Shown here piece after piece: positions 34,701-44,837 of a stretch of 56,046 nt of DNA; positions within the stretch are counted from its first letter, which is position 1; each line of letters starts with the position of its first letter. Location: the NCBI GenBank assembly GCA_944372315.1, contig CALVYX010000097.1, forward strand, positions 1-56,046. Direction: 5' to 3'. Below the pieces are notes generated by a model that did no database searches, had not been told where the DNA came from, and saw only the letters and a program-made list of their open reading frames with translations. The stretch is from an uncultured Bacilli bacterium. Lineage in GTDB: Bacteria > Bacillota_I > Bacilli_A > RF39 > UBA660. The translations under genes were made by a program, and so were the position numbers.

Positions 34701-35337
34701 AGCACCAGACGGAAAAACAATTCTATATGATGGTAGAACTGGTACTCCATTTGACAATAGGATCTCTGTTGGTGTTATGTATATGATTAAGTTACATCAC
34801 ATGGTTGATGACAAATTACATGCAAGAAGTACTGGACCTTATTCATTAGTAACGCAACAACCATTAGGTGGTAAAGCTCAATTCGGTGGTCAAAGATTTG
34901 GAGAAATGGAAGTTTGGGCACTATACGCTTATGGTGCTGCACATACATTACAAGAAATCTTAACTGTAAAATCAGATGATGTCTTAGGTCGTGTTAAAGT
35001 ATATGAAGCCATTGTTAAAGGACAAGAAATCAATCAAGCTGGAGTTCCAGAAAGCTTTAGAGTATTGATGAAAGAGTTCCAAGCTTTAGGATTAGATATC
35101 AGTATTATCAATGATAAGCACGAAGAATTACAATTAAAGACGATCGAAGAGGAAGAATATAAAGATGACTTCGTGGGTAGCGTGGAAGATATAGAATTAC
35201 CTATACCAACTCATGAAGATGAGAATAAAGAATACGATAGCGAAGAAGATTCTGATGAAGATGATTTCGATGATGATTTTGAAAGTGAGTTTGAAAGCGA
35301 ATTTGAAGATGAATTAATGGAAGGAGATGAAGACTAA
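31726..35337 (+). CDS. rpoB: RNA polymerase beta subunit
   Basis: Forms half of the catalytic cleft of RNA polymerase. The 1203 residues cover all conserved regions, including [32 protein letters not shown] (rifampicin pocket, about residues 457-488), [31 protein letters not shown] and [21 protein letters not shown]. Residue 476 is Asn where E. coli has His526; a change here is known to reduce rifampicin binding. The last ~41 residues are an acidic tail of Glu, Asp, Ser and Phe ([13 protein letters not shown]) not found in most beta subunits. GTG 31726 is the start, after GGGGTGA. It overlaps rpoC by one base. Confidence 0.98.
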   Translation: MAYKIINCGKHRTRRSFSRIKNTYELKDLLEIQKKSYQWFVETGIKEVFDDLFPVENFSGTLSLEFGDYHFDEPRYSIKQSKDRETTYAAPLKVEVRLFNHETGEVKEQEIFLGDMPLMTESGTFVINGAERVIVSQLVRSPSVYFNKETDKNGRLSITSQIIPTRGTWLEFETDARDVLYVRIDRTRKVPLTTLLRAFGLSSDEEILELFGKDEYLENTLAKDSTRNTDEALIEIYEKLRPGEPATLDSSKNQIITRFFDEFRYDLARVGRYKFNRKLNVLDRLLNQHIAEDIKVDGEVVVEKGTLVTKDILDKLKPIFENGYNVKEVTINEDLDNLNKIQTVKIYNPNDKKEIITIIGNDQTLEVKRLTISDVYASVSYYLNLLKGIGQIDEIDHLGNRRIRQVGELLQNQFRIGVSRMERVIRERMTTQEMEEVTPKTLINIRPITAAMKEFFGSSQLSQFMDQTNPIAELTNKRRLSALGPGGLSRDRAGMEVRDVNASHYGRICPIESPEGQNIGLITSLASYAKVDEYGFIMTPYRKVKDKVLTDEVDYLTADEENDVIISLATVTIDDNNMMIDEQVPARFRGENIIVKPEQVDYVDVSPQQVVAITTSCIPFLEHDDATRALMGANMQRQSVPLLRSEAPLVGTGVEYIAAKDSGAVIVAKADGIVDYVDARKIVVKNKGGVDEYHLANFELSNAGTCQHHRPIVRVGDKVEKGDVIADGPSTDKGELALGKNVVVAFMTFNGYNYEDAVILNERLVKDDVYTGIHLEDFEMQCRETKLGPEEITRDIPNVSDEARKHLDENGIVIVGTEVKEGDILVGKVTPKGMAELTSEEKLLHAIFGEKTREVRDTSLRVPHGGDGIVHDVKIFSRKENDELPAGVSKVIRVYIAQKRKIQVGDKMAGRHGNKGVISLILPEEDMPYLPDGRTVDIMLNPQGVPSRMNLGQILELHLGMAAKELNVHVATPVFDGAKTNDIAEMMEEAGLAPDGKTILYDGRTGTPFDNRISVGVMYMIKLHHMVDDKLHARSTGPYSLVTQQPLGGKAQFGGQRFGEMEVWALYAYGAAHTLQEILTVKSDDVLGRVKVYEAIVKGQEINQAGVPESFRVLMKEFQALGLDISIINDKHEELQLKTIEEEEYKDDFVGSVEDIELPIPTHEDENKEYDSEEDSDEDDFDDDFESEFESEFEDELMEGDED

Positions 35338-38300
35338 TGATAGAAGTAAATAAGTTTGAAGCTCTAAAAATTGGTATTGCCTCTCCTGATAAAATTCGTG
35401 AATGGTCTTATGGTGAAGTAAAAAAACCTGAGACAATTAACTATAGAACATTACGCCCTGAGCGAGACGGATTGTTCTGTGAAAAAATATTTGGACCAAC
35501 CAAAGATTTTGAATGTGCTTGTGGAAAGTACAAAAGAGTAAGATATAAAAATATCGTTTGTGATCGATGCGGAGTAGAAGTAACTCGTAGTAAGGTAAGA
35601 CGTGAAAGAATGGGACATATCGAGTTAGCTTCTCCAGTGTCACATATTTGGTTCTTTAAAGGTGTACCTTCTAGAATGGGATTAGTTCTAGATATGTCAC
35701 CAAGAGATCTAGAAGAAGTATTATACTTTGTCAGCTATGTTGTTATTGATAAAGGAATTGCTCCTTTAGAAAATAAGCAAACATTATCTGAAAAAGAATA
35801 TCGTCAATATTATGAAAAATATGGTAATGGATTCCGTGTTGGTATGGGTGCTGAAGCAATTAAGGAATTATTATCAAAAGTTGATATTGAAAAAGAACTA
35901 GAAGAAATAAAGAAAGAATTAGAAGATGCACAAGGACAAAAGAGAACAAGATTATTAAAACGTATTGATGTTCTTGATGCTTTCCATAAATCAGGAAATC
36001 GTCCTGAATGGATGATCTTGGATTGCATTCCAGTAATACCACCTGAATTAAGACCAATGATTCAGTTGGATGGTGGAAGATTTGCTACTAGTGATTTAAA
36101 TGATTTATACCGTCGCGTTATAAATAGAAATAATCGTCTAAAGAAACTAATTGATTTAAAAGCACCAGGAATCATTATTCAAAACGAAAAACGTATGTTG
36201 CAAGAAGCAGTTGATGCTCTATTTGACAATGGAAGACGTGGTAGAAGTGTCACTGGTGCCGGAAATCGTCCTTTGAAATCAATTTCTAGTATGTTAAAAG
36301 GTAAACAAGGAAGATTCCGTCAAAACTTACTTGGTAAGCGTGTAGACTATTCTGGACGTTCTGTTATCGTTGTTGGACCATCATTGAAAATGTATCAATG
36401 TGGTATTCCAAAAGAAATGGCTCTAGAACTATTTAAACCACATGTTATTCATGGATTAGTTTCTCGTGATATAGCACATAATATTAAAGCTGCTAAGAGA
36501 TTAATTGAAAATAGAGATCCACAAGTTTGGGACGTAGTAGAAGATGTTATCAAAGAACATCCAGTTCTATTAAACCGAGCTCCTACATTACATAGACTTG
36601 GTATTCAAGCATTTGAGCCAGTTCTAATCGGTGGAAAAGCTATTAGATTACATCCATTAGTTACACCAGCATTTAATGCTGACTTTGATGGTGACCAGAT
36701 GGCTGTTCACGTACCATTATCAGAAGAAGCCCAAGCGGAAGCTAGATTATTAATGTTAGGGGCTAATAACATTTTGTCTCCAAAAAGTGGTGACCCAATT
36801 GTTACTCCATCTCAAGATATGGTTTTAGGTAACTATTATCTAACTATGGAAAAAGCTGGTCTTGAAGGAGAAGGAAGAGTCTTCAAAGATATTAACGAAG
36901 CTTTAATGGCTTATGAAAGACGAGAATTAACTTTACATACAAGGGTAGCATTACCAGTTGATTCATTTAAACATAAATTATTTACGGAAGGTCAAAAAGG
37001 AAAATACTTAGTAACTACTATTGGTAAATTAATATTTAATGAGATTTTACCAGATTCATTCGCTTATATTAATGAACCAACTTTAGATAATATTCAAAGT
37101 ATAACTCCTAATAAGTACTTTATTGAAAAAGGACAAAATATTCCTGAAATTATTAAAGAGATGCCTTTAGTAAAACCTTTCCCTAAAGGAACACTTGAAA
37201 ATATTATTGCTCAAGTATTTAAGCGTTATAAAACAACTGAAACATCTATTATGTTGGATAAATTAAAAGATTTAGGATTTAAATATTCAACTATAGCAGG
37301 TATTACAGTATCAATTAGTGACGTTGTTACTAGTGACAATAAAGAAGAAATCATTGCAGAAGCTCAAAAAGTGGTTGATAAAATCAACAAACAATACCAA
37401 AGAGGATTAATAACAGATGAAGAAAGATTCCAAAAAGTAATTGCTACTTGGGATGATGCTAAAAATCAAGTTCAAAAAGAACTTGCTGAAAAAGCAGATA
37501 AATATGTTGATAATCCAATATTCATGATGATGCATTCTAAAGCACGTGGATCTATTTCTAACTTTACACAAATTGCTGGTATGCGTGGTATCATGTCTAA
37601 ACCTAATGGAGAACCAGTAGAAATTCCTATTACTTCTTCATTTAGAGAAGGTTTATCAGTTGCTGAATTCTTCTTATCAACTCATGGTGCCCGTAAAGGT
37701 AGTGCCGATACTGCATTAAAAACTGCAGATTCTGGATATTTAACAAGACGTTTAGTTGATGTATCACAAGATATCATTGTAAGAGAAGCAGATTGTGGTA
37801 CAGAAAATGGTGTTGTTGTTCGTGAGTTTGTTAACGATAAAACTGGTGAAGTTATTGAAAAATTATATGACCGTATTGTTGGTAGATATACTAATAAGAA
37901 AATAATCAATCCAGAAACTAAAGAAGTAATCGCTGATAAGCTAGAATATATTACTGAATCTATTGCTGATAAGATAATTAAAGCAGGAATAAAAGAAGTA
38001 GAAATTAGAACAACATTAACTTGTAATACAGTGAATGGTGTATGTCAAAAATGTTATGGTCGCAACCTTGCTACAGGTAATGTAGTTGAAGTTGGTGAGG
38101 CTGTAGGTATTATGGCTGCACAATCTATTGGTGAACCAGGTACTCAGTTAACAATGAGAACATTCCATACTGGTGGTGTTGCCGGTGGAGAAGATATTAC
38201 TCAAGGTTTACCACGTATTCAAGAATTGTTTGAAGCAAGAATTCCTAAAGGAAAAGCAACTATTGCTGAAATTAATGGTAAAGTTTCTAAAATTGAAGAA

Positions 38301-38969
38301 GATCATGGTAAATTTAAGATTAGTATTACTAATAAATTAGAAACTAAAGAGCATGTAACCAATTATGGAGCTAAACTACGTGTTAGCTTAAATGATGAAG
38401 TAGTAGCTGGTGATAAATTAACCGAAGGTGCAATAAGCCCTAAAGAATTATTAGCAGTAACAGATCCACTTACTACTCAAGAATATATCTTAAAAGAGGT
38501 TCAATCAGTATATCGTGGTCAAGGTGTTGATATTTCTGATAAACACGTTGAAATTATTGCTAAACGTATGATTTCTAAGATTAGAATCATTGATTCTGGT
38601 GATACACTATTCTTGCCAGGGGCATTAGTAAATTATAGAGAATTTACTGATGGTAATAAAGAAGTAATTATTAATGGTAAACGTCCTGCTACAGGAAAAC
38701 CAATATTACTTGGTATTACTAAAGCATCACTAGAGACTGATTCATTCCTATCAGCGGCATCTTTCCAAGAGACAACTAGAATATTAACTGATGCTGCAAT
38801 AAAAGGAAAAGTAGATACATTACAAGGATTAAAAGAGAACGTTATTATTGGTAAACTTATACCAGCAGGTACAGGTGCAAAACAATATAAAAACGTTGAA
38901 TATGAATTAGCATCTCAATTTATTGATGAGGAACCTATTGATAAATTAGAAGATGAATTAATGGAATAA
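35337..38969 (+). CDS. rpoC: RNA polymerase beta' subunit
   Basis: Carries the catalytic magnesium site. The 1210 residues include the N-terminal zinc finger ([23 protein letters not shown]), the rudder and lid region ([16 protein letters not shown]), the absolutely conserved NADFDGDQM loop (three Asp), the bridge helix with [20 protein letters not shown], and the second zinc site [34 protein letters not shown] marks the trigger loop. It ends in an acidic [11 protein letters not shown] 35337 shares a base with the rpoB stop (TAATG). The length fits Firmicutes. Confidence 0.98.
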   Translation: MIEVNKFEALKIGIASPDKIREWSYGEVKKPETINYRTLRPERDGLFCEKIFGPTKDFECACGKYKRVRYKNIVCDRCGVEVTRSKVRRERMGHIELASPVSHIWFFKGVPSRMGLVLDMSPRDLEEVLYFVSYVVIDKGIAPLENKQTLSEKEYRQYYEKYGNGFRVGMGAEAIKELLSKVDIEKELEEIKKELEDAQGQKRTRLLKRIDVLDAFHKSGNRPEWMILDCIPVIPPELRPMIQLDGGRFATSDLNDLYRRVINRNNRLKKLIDLKAPGIIIQNEKRMLQEAVDALFDNGRRGRSVTGAGNRPLKSISSMLKGKQGRFRQNLLGKRVDYSGRSVIVVGPSLKMYQCGIPKEMALELFKPHVIHGLVSRDIAHNIKAAKRLIENRDPQVWDVVEDVIKEHPVLLNRAPTLHRLGIQAFEPVLIGGKAIRLHPLVTPAFNADFDGDQMAVHVPLSEEAQAEARLLMLGANNILSPKSGDPIVTPSQDMVLGNYYLTMEKAGLEGEGRVFKDINEALMAYERRELTLHTRVALPVDSFKHKLFTEGQKGKYLVTTIGKLIFNEILPDSFAYINEPTLDNIQSITPNKYFIEKGQNIPEIIKEMPLVKPFPKGTLENIIAQVFKRYKTTETSIMLDKLKDLGFKYSTIAGITVSISDVVTSDNKEEIIAEAQKVVDKINKQYQRGLITDEERFQKVIATWDDAKNQVQKELAEKADKYVDNPIFMMMHSKARGSISNFTQIAGMRGIMSKPNGEPVEIPITSSFREGLSVAEFFLSTHGARKGSADTALKTADSGYLTRRLVDVSQDIIVREADCGTENGVVVREFVNDKTGEVIEKLYDRIVGRYTNKKIINPETKEVIADKLEYITESIADKIIKAGIKEVEIRTTLTCNTVNGVCQKCYGRNLATGNVVEVGEAVGIMAAQSIGEPGTQLTMRTFHTGGVAGGEDITQGLPRIQELFEARIPKGKATIAEINGKVSKIEEDHGKFKISITNKLETKEHVTNYGAKLRVSLNDEVVAGDKLTEGAISPKELLAVTDPLTTQEYILKEVQSVYRGQGVDISDKHVEIIAKRMISKIRIIDSGDTLFLPGALVNYREFTDGNKEVIINGKRPATGKPILLGITKASLETDSFLSAASFQETTRILTDAAIKGKVDTLQGLKENVIIGKLIPAGTGAKQYKNVEYELASQFIDEEPIDKLEDELME

Positions 38970-38970
38970 C

Positions 38971-38999
38971 AAAAAGAGTTCATTTTGAACTCTTTTTTT
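38971..38999. terminator. Bidirectional terminator between rpoC and mscL
   Basis: AAAAAGAGTTCA (38971-38982) pairs with TGAACTCTTTTT (38986-38997). A T-run follows on the + strand and an A-run precedes it. The mscL stop codon (38980-38982 on the - strand) is inside, so the element serves both convergent genes. Confidence 0.93.
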
Positions 39000-39426
39000 G
39001 TTTTTTTAACAAATCTCGTATTTCTTCTAATAGTAATATTTCATCGCTTTTTTTAGGAGGATCTTTTTTGTTTTCATTTTTCTTCAAAAAGATGTTATTA
39101 ATAAATTTAATAAATATAAAAATACAGAAAGCTATGATTAAAAAATCAATAATATTTTGAATAAAAGCTCCATAGGCAATATTAGCATCGCCAATTTTCA
39201 AAGATAAATTAGTTAGATCTTTACCACCTAATAAAATACCAATAACGGGGGTTAAAATATCATTGACCAATGAAGTTACAATTTTGCTAAAAGCTCCTCC
39301 GACAATAACTCCGACTGCTAAATCAATTACATTACCACGAGATATAAAAATTTTAAATTCGCTTATAAAACTATTTACTTTTTTCTTTTCTTCTTCAATA
39401 ATTTTTACTTTTTTATCTTTATCCAT
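38980..39426 (-). CDS. mscL: Large-conductance mechanosensitive channel MscL
   Basis: A pentameric pore that opens under membrane tension to release solutes in osmotic downshock. The 148 residues have the pore-lining first helix with the family signature [24 protein letters not shown], a loop, the second helix ([19 protein letters not shown]) and a C-terminal coiled bundle. Residues 1-24 are an extra charged N-terminal helix (Lys and Glu) beyond the usual start. The ribosome site GAGGTGTAG and the extended -10 (TATAAT at 39449-39444 on the - strand, TGT before it) mark it as a monocistronic unit. Confidence 0.95.
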   Translation of the reverse strand: MDKDKKVKIIEEEKKKVNSFISEFKIFISRGNVIDLAVGVIVGGAFSKIVTSLVNDILTPVIGILLGGKDLTNLSLKIGDANIAYGAFIQNIIDFLIIAFCIFIFIKFINNIFLKKNENKKDPPKKSDEILLLEEIRDLLKKQKKSSK

Positions 39427-39443
39427 TACTACACCTCGTTTAA

Positions 39444-39452
39444 ATTATAACA
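39444..39452 (-). promoter_or_regulatory. mscL promoter (extended -10)
   Basis: On the - strand TGT-TATAAT occupies 39452-39444. No clear -35. Confidence 0.5.
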
Positions 39453-39498
39453 CATATTATTTTTATATTTGTATTACTATTTCTAATATTAGCAAAGT

Positions 39499-39527
39499 TT
39501 TACATTTAATTTTTACTATGTTATAAT
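39499..39527 (+). promoter_or_regulatory. Promoter for the surface polysaccharide pair
   Basis: TTTACA (39499-39504), 17 bp, TATAAT (39522-39527) preceded by TGT. Confidence 0.7.
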
Positions 39528-39550
39528 AAAAAATACCTAGGAGGGATAAA

Positions 39551-40972
39551 ATGAGAAGCAAATCATGCCTTATAGTTAGTATATTAACATTTTTATCTTT
39601 CATTTTTAGTATAGTTACAACATTTTTTATGGTTAAAAACAATTATATGAATAATATTAATATTATATCTATGGTAACAATTATTATGATTGTCTTAAGT
39701 ATTATTAATGTTTTATATATTAGTTTGAAGTTTAAAACTGGTATCATACGCTCCATTACAAAAAAAAGAATTATTTTTCATATCATTGGTATTATTTTAA
39801 TATTTTTATTGATGAATGTTATCTTTAATAAAGAATGGATGTTAGATTATGTATTGTGTTTTTCTTCCTTTATACTATCAATTTCTAGTCTGTATTATTT
39901 GTTATCTTTGTATTCTATTAGTTTAGGATTGCGTTCTCAGTTGTTAAAAATCAAAAAGGTACTTTCTTATATTCATAAGCAAAAAAGCAGTAATGTTATA
40001 CTACTAGATACACCAATTCATTCTAATTTAGGAGATGCAGCGATTGCTTTGGCTGAAATTGAATTTTTGCATAAAGAATTAAAAATACAATCATTTATTG
40101 AAATAACAGCACAAGATCTTGAGGGAATGGAAAAAATTTACGCATTTTTTACTAAAAAAGATAAATTAATATTAGTTCATGGAGGAGGATTTTTAGGTGA
40201 TATATGGCCATCGGAAGAAAATCGTTTTAGAAAAATTGTTAAATATTTTTCTAAAAATAAAATAATTGTTTTTCCTCAAACAATTTATTATGATCTTTCT
40301 AAAGAAAGCAGTAGAGAATTTTATGAAGAGAGCAAAAAAATATATTCTTCACATAAAAATTTATCCATTTTTGCTAGAGAACGCAAAAGTTATGACTTTT
40401 TAAAAAGTAGTTATCCAGATAATTCTATCTATCTTGTTCCTGACATTGTTGTTGGACTAAATGTAAGGGATATGAAATATAATCGTAAAGATATTTTATT
40501 ATGCATGCGTTCTGATATAGAAAAAAAAGTTGAAAAAGAAGAAGAAGAGGCATTAATTAATAGTATTAGGAAAAAGTATCCAAATGAAACTATAAAAAAA
40601 ACAGATACTGTTATTGATAGAAATATTTTACCAGATAATAGAGTTTATGAAGTAAATTTGAAATTAGAAGAATTCGCCCAATCTAAACTTGTGATTACTG
40701 ATAGATTACATGGAATGGTTTTTGCAGCTATTACTAATACTCCCTGTATTGCTCTTGGAAATAGTAGTGGTAAAGTTAAAGGCGTATATGAATGGATCAA
40801 AGAGAATGATTATATTTACTATTTAGATAATATTACAAATATTTCTAAAGTATTAGATAAATTAAATATAAATAAGAAATATAAATATCAAATGGCAAAG
40901 ATTGAAAAAGAATTTAAACCATTAATAGAAAAAATAAAGAAGGAAATTAATTATGGAAGCAAGTCGAACTAA
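39551..40972 (+). CDS. Polysaccharide pyruvyl-transferase family protein with N-terminal membrane domain
   Basis: A 473-residue protein. Residues about 1-130 hold four hydrophobic segments (near 8-28, 36-58, 74-92, 100-122). Residues about 145-460 match the polysaccharide pyruvyl transferase family, as in Bacillus EpsO and YxaB, which add ketal pyruvate to exopolysaccharide sugars. Visible motifs are LLDTPIHSNLGDAAIALAE, VHGGGFLGDIWP, FPQTIYYD and DRLHGMVFAAI. The membrane part suggests it works at the inner membrane face with lipid-linked sugars. It overlaps the flippase-glycosyltransferase gene by 20 bases. The sugar acted on is unknown. Confidence 0.82.
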   Translation: MRSKSCLIVSILTFLSFIFSIVTTFFMVKNNYMNNINIISMVTIIMIVLSIINVLYISLKFKTGIIRSITKKRIIFHIIGIILIFLLMNVIFNKEWMLDYVLCFSSFILSISSLYYLLSLYSISLGLRSQLLKIKKVLSYIHKQKSSNVILLDTPIHSNLGDAAIALAEIEFLHKELKIQSFIEITAQDLEGMEKIYAFFTKKDKLILVHGGGFLGDIWPSEENRFRKIVKYFSKNKIIVFPQTIYYDLSKESSREFYEESKKIYSSHKNLSIFARERKSYDFLKSSYPDNSIYLVPDIVVGLNVRDMKYNRKDILLCMRSDIEKKVEKEEEEALINSIRKKYPNETIKKTDTVIDRNILPDNRVYEVNLKLEEFAQSKLVITDRLHGMVFAAITNTPCIALGNSSGKVKGVYEWIKENDYIYYLDNITNISKVLDKLNINKKYKYQMAKIEKEFKPLIEKIKKEINYGSKSN

Positions 40973-43376
40973 AAGAGTTACACAAAATATAACTTATAAT
41001 ATTTTTAATCAAATTTTATCTTTATTATTATCGTTTATATCAAGAAGTGTATTCATTTATTACTTAGGTGTGGAATACTTAGGTATTAATGGATTATTTA
41101 GTGATGTTTTAAATTTATTATCTCTAGCTGATTTAGGATTTACTACAGCAATGACTTTTAGTTTTTATAAACCACTGGCAGAAAAAGATTATAAAAAGAT
41201 GGCAGGATTATCATCTTTTTATCGTAAGATATATTTAGTAATAGCAGTTGCAGTAACCGTTATTGGATTAGCATTAATTCCTTTTTTAGGATATATTGTT
41301 AATGTCGAAAACGAAATACCTCATTTGACATTATATTATCTATTATCTTTAGCAGGAGTTGTTGTATCTTATGTTTGCGTATATAAGACTGCTGTAATTA
41401 CTGCAGATCAAAAAGGTTATATTGTTACCAAGATAACTATGATAACATCAGTAATAAAAACCATTTTACAAATAATTATTTTAATAATATATAAAAACTA
41501 TATTGCTTATTTAGTAATAGGTGTCATTGTTAATTTATTAAACAATATAATAGCATCCATCGTTGCTGAAAAGAGATATCCATTTATTAAGGATAATTGT
41601 TCTCTTAGCAAAAGTGAGAAAAAAAGTATTTGGAACAATATAAGTTCAATGTTTATTTATAAAGCCTCTTCGGTAATGTTAAATGCAACTGATAATATTT
41701 TGATTTCTATTATGATAGGTACAGCTATGGTAGGATATTATTCTAATTATTTAATGCTTCAGTCAAAAGTTACGATGTTCTATTCTTTAATATTTACATC
41801 TATGACAGCAAGTATTGGTAATCTAATAGTGAAAGAGAAAGCTGAAAAGAAATATGAAATATTTGATTGTCAGCAAATAGTTAGTTTTATCATATGTGGT
41901 ATTGTAGTCCCTTGCTATGTTTTATTGGTAAATGATTTTATATCTTTATGGTTAGGTGAAAAGTTTGTTCTTTCTATAGGATTAACTTTCATTATAGGAT
42001 TAAATATGTATCTAGGGTGTGTATTACAACCATTATGGTCTTACCGAGAAGCAACAGGACTTTACCGTAAAACAAAATGGGTTATGTTAAGTTGTGGTAT
42101 GTTAAATATTGTATTATCTATCGTTTTAGGTTTAGTCATGGGAATATCTGGAATTTTATTGGCATCAGCATTATCTAGATTAATGACTTATATATGGTAT
42201 GAGCCGAAATTGTTGTTTAAAGAATACTTTAATCTTAAACCATGGAAATATTATTTAGATATAATCAAGAACACAGGATTTATTTTTGCATTGATTTTTG
42301 TATTTGAATTAATTTTTAGAAATATAGCAATTAACAATATTTTTATGTGGCTAATAAAAGCGATGATTATTGGTATAGTTTCTGCTGCTACGATGTATAT
42401 AGTATATAGAAATACTAATGGATATAAAATATTAAAAGAGCGATTTTTAAACAAAGTTATAAGAAAAATCAAAGAAATTACTACTCGTTTAACTAGACCA
42501 GTTATCATAAAAATAACTAATATTTATTATTTAATAAAATATAGATCATATAAAGAAAACACTTTTAACATTATGTCTAATGAAGATTTAATAAATGAGA
42601 TAGTAAAAAACAAAAAATCTCTTTGTCGATTTGGAGATGGTGAATTAAAGTGGGCTTTTGATAAAGCTAATATTGCCTTTCAAGATAATGATGAAAAATT
42701 AAGTAAGATGCTAAAAGATATCATTTTAGCTAAGGATTATGATAACAAAAATTGCATAGTAGGTATTCATAGAGCTTTAAATAATATTGACGAATATACG
42801 AAAACAAGTAAGAATTTTTGGCGTAAATTTAATGTTTCCAATTATAAAAACATCATAAGTAAGATTCCTACGGACAGAATTTATGGTGCTGCTAATATAA
42901 CAAGACCTTACATTGCATATATGGATAAGAGTAAAGAATCTGTTGAGAAAAGATTTAATTTAATTAAAAAAATTTGGAATAAAAAAAATATCGTAATGGT
43001 GGAAGGTGAAAAAACAAAACTAGGGATTGGTAATGATTTATTTGATAATTGTAAATCTATAAAAAGAATTCTTTGCCCTTCTACTAATGCTTTTTCTAAA
43101 TATGAGGAAATATGTGATGCAATAAGAAAACAAGGTAAGAAAAATGTTTATTTATTAGCATTAGGACCTACTGCAACAGTGGTTGCTTATATAATGTCAA
43201 AAGAAGGATATCAATGTATTGATATTGGTCATATAGACATAGAATATATGTGGTTTAAGAATAATAGTCAAAAGGTAGAAAAAGTATCTGGTAAGTATGT
43301 TTTAGAGGCTGAAGATACCGGAGATGACGAAGTAATAGATACTGAGTATCAAAAACAAATTGTTGACAAAATATAA
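40953..43376 (+). CDS. Wzx-like flippase fused to a GT-D (DUF1792) glycosyltransferase
   Basis: An 807-residue fusion. Residues about 1-500 are a polysaccharide flippase of the MATE/Wzx type with 12-14 hydrophobic segments, starting RVTQNITYNIFNQILSLLLS and with LSLADLGFTTAMTFSFYKPL. Residues about 540-780 are a GT-D fold: CRFGDGELKW (Arg559, Asp562, Glu564) is the DUF1792 signature, followed by VGIHRAL, MVEGEKTKLGIGNDLF, LALGPTATVVAYI and IDIGHIDIEYMWF. Proteins of that domain transfer glucose in streptococcal adhesin glycosylation. Joining export and sugar transfer in one chain is rare to my knowledge. It ends by a shared terminator with the convergent gene. Confidence 0.85.
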   Translation: MEASRTKRVTQNITYNIFNQILSLLLSFISRSVFIYYLGVEYLGINGLFSDVLNLLSLADLGFTTAMTFSFYKPLAEKDYKKMAGLSSFYRKIYLVIAVAVTVIGLALIPFLGYIVNVENEIPHLTLYYLLSLAGVVVSYVCVYKTAVITADQKGYIVTKITMITSVIKTILQIIILIIYKNYIAYLVIGVIVNLLNNIIASIVAEKRYPFIKDNCSLSKSEKKSIWNNISSMFIYKASSVMLNATDNILISIMIGTAMVGYYSNYLMLQSKVTMFYSLIFTSMTASIGNLIVKEKAEKKYEIFDCQQIVSFIICGIVVPCYVLLVNDFISLWLGEKFVLSIGLTFIIGLNMYLGCVLQPLWSYREATGLYRKTKWVMLSCGMLNIVLSIVLGLVMGISGILLASALSRLMTYIWYEPKLLFKEYFNLKPWKYYLDIIKNTGFIFALIFVFELIFRNIAINNIFMWLIKAMIIGIVSAATMYIVYRNTNGYKILKERFLNKVIRKIKEITTRLTRPVIIKITNIYYLIKYRSYKENTFNIMSNEDLINEIVKNKKSLCRFGDGELKWAFDKANIAFQDNDEKLSKMLKDIILAKDYDNKNCIVGIHRALNNIDEYTKTSKNFWRKFNVSNYKNIISKIPTDRIYGAANITRPYIAYMDKSKESVEKRFNLIKKIWNKKNIVMVEGEKTKLGIGNDLFDNCKSIKRILCPSTNAFSKYEEICDAIRKQGKKNVYLLALGPTATVVAYIMSKEGYQCIDIGHIDIEYMWFKNNSQKVEKVSGKYVLEAEDTGDDEVIDTEYQKQIVDKI

Positions 43377-43412
43377 AAAGAGAAGATTTATTTTTAATTA
43401 TCTTCTCTTTTT
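43375..43412. terminator. Bidirectional terminator between convergent genes
   Basis: AAAAAGAGAAGAT (43375-43387) pairs with ATCTTCTCTTTTT (43400-43412) around a 12-nt loop. The - strand gene's stop codon (43394-43396) is in the loop. Confidence 0.93.
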
Positions 43413-44668
43413 ATGTCCGTATATATTGTTTTAGTAATGACACTACTATTTTGTCGTTTAAATTCTTTATTTAAATAGTTATAATAAGCACCAGGAGTAA
43501 TGATTCCGTTTATTTTTAATAAATCACTTCCTGTAGCACCTAACACTTTATCAACTAATTTAACACAATTGGTTGATAGCAGAAAATATATTTTCCATTT
43601 TCCTTTATAAAATTTATAAAATTTAGCATTAGTATATCGATATAATATACTAGCATAATCATCATATTCTTTACTACTATCTATTTCTTGTTGACAAAGC
43701 CATCTATACGCATACTCATTTATTTTTTCTAACTCTTGTTTTATTCGTTCTTTTTGTTTGTCGGTTAATGTAATACCAAACGAAAAAATAGTTTTATTAG
43801 AGTGCGAAGTACAAAATTTTAAATATTTATCTTTATTGTTTATTGTGAAAAAAGTTCCATCTCCAATGGCTTCAAATAATTTCTTAGAAGCATCATCATA
43901 ACATCCATAGGAATAAACTTTATTTTCAAAACATAAGTCCGCATGACCAAATTTTCCAACAGTAGTATTTTTTACATGAATAAATATTTCTAAATCTACT
44001 TTTCCACTAGTATTTTTATTGTTGATATGAACAGGAGTAACATATTTTTCTAAAACGTTATTGATTTTTGTATAAACACTATATGGTATCATTGCTGATA
44101 CAAAAATTGGTAAAGTTAATCTTATCCTTCTTTTTTTATAAGAAAAAAATTTAGGATATAAATCTTTAATAAAATCATATAAATAGGTTATTCCAAATAA
44201 TATTAAATATATACCTAATATAATAGTTAAAGTTTTAATATTTTCTTGCGGATTGGTAATCATAATAAAGCTAAAAAAGAAATCAATAAAGCTAGCAATT
44301 AAGGTTGGATACGATCCATGGATTTTTTCTTCTTTATATATTAAATATGTAATAAGTTTTATGATTCCATTTATTAACATATATAATCCAAAAATTAATG
44401 GAAATAATGATAAAAAAGTATTAGGCTTTGAGAAAAAAAAGAATCCAATTAATATTGTTGATAAAGAAATTAAAATGTTTCTTTTTTTCTTGGTCTTAAG
44501 AATATTAAATACAAATGATACAAAACCTAATAATGTTATTAGTAAGGATACTACTAAATGAAAGATTTCAATAGAAGTAGTAGGAATATATATTAAAGTG
44601 ACTCCTACTCCAATAAATATTAAAGCATTGACAAGTAAGGAAACACGCGACATATATTTTTCTTTCAT
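43394..44668 (-). CDS. DUF308-like membrane protein with C-terminal papain-like (permuted NlpC/P60) domain
   Basis: 424 residues from ATG 44668 (AGGTGTAT upstream; the earlier start at 44698 has none). Residues about 12-175 have six hydrophobic segments in pairs, like DUF308/HdeD membrane proteins (SLLITLLGFVSFVFN, LFPLIFGLYMLINGIIKLI). Residues about 180-424 form an outside or inside soluble domain: GKFGHADLCFENKVYSYGCYD gives His242, and STNCVKLVDKVLGATG gives Cys368. His before Cys is the order in circularly permuted papain-like enzymes (YiiX, LRAT and some NlpC/P60 groups), which act on lipids or wall peptides. The domain call is inference from those two motifs. No substrate can be stated. 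Confidence 0.65.
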   Translation of the reverse strand: MKEKYMSRVSLLVNALIFIGVGVTLIYIPTTSIEIFHLVVSLLITLLGFVSFVFNILKTKKKRNILISLSTILIGFFFFSKPNTFLSLFPLIFGLYMLINGIIKLITYLIYKEEKIHGSYPTLIASFIDFFFSFIMITNPQENIKTLTIILGIYLILFGITYLYDFIKDLYPKFFSYKKRRIRLTLPIFVSAMIPYSVYTKINNVLEKYVTPVHINNKNTSGKVDLEIFIHVKNTTVGKFGHADLCFENKVYSYGCYDDASKKLFEAIGDGTFFTINNKDKYLKFCTSHSNKTIFSFGITLTDKQKERIKQELEKINEYAYRWLCQQEIDSSKEYDDYASILYRYTNAKFYKFYKGKWKIYFLLSTNCVKLVDKVLGATGSDLLKINGIITPGAYYNYLNKEFKRQNSSVITKTIYTDIKREDN

Positions 44669-44748
44669 GTGATACACCTCATGTATATATTCTATCATAT
44701 ATTATGCAAATTCCCCATATAATTTAATTTAGATATATAGTTGCATCT

Positions 44749-44788
44749 ATAAATCTCTTTGCCAAAAAGATTTATTATATGCTATAAT
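44749..44788 (+). promoter_or_regulatory. Promoter of the glucan synthase operon with inverted repeat
   Basis: TTGCCA (44759-44764), 18 bp, TATAAT (44783-44788) with TGC before it. ATAAATCT (44749-44756) and AGATTTAT (44768-44775) are inverted copies that centre on the -35, a plausible repressor site. Confidence 0.6.
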
Positions 44789-44837
44789 GAGGTTGAACTA
44801 TGAAGGTTAGAAAATTAATAAAAAGTAGGTAATAGAT

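Noticed and set aside
44800..44832. Ten-codon reading frame (MKVRKLIKSR) before the glucan synthase
   Set aside because: The predicted transcript starts near 44795, which leaves no ribosome site before this ATG. It is probably chance in AT-rich leader DNA.
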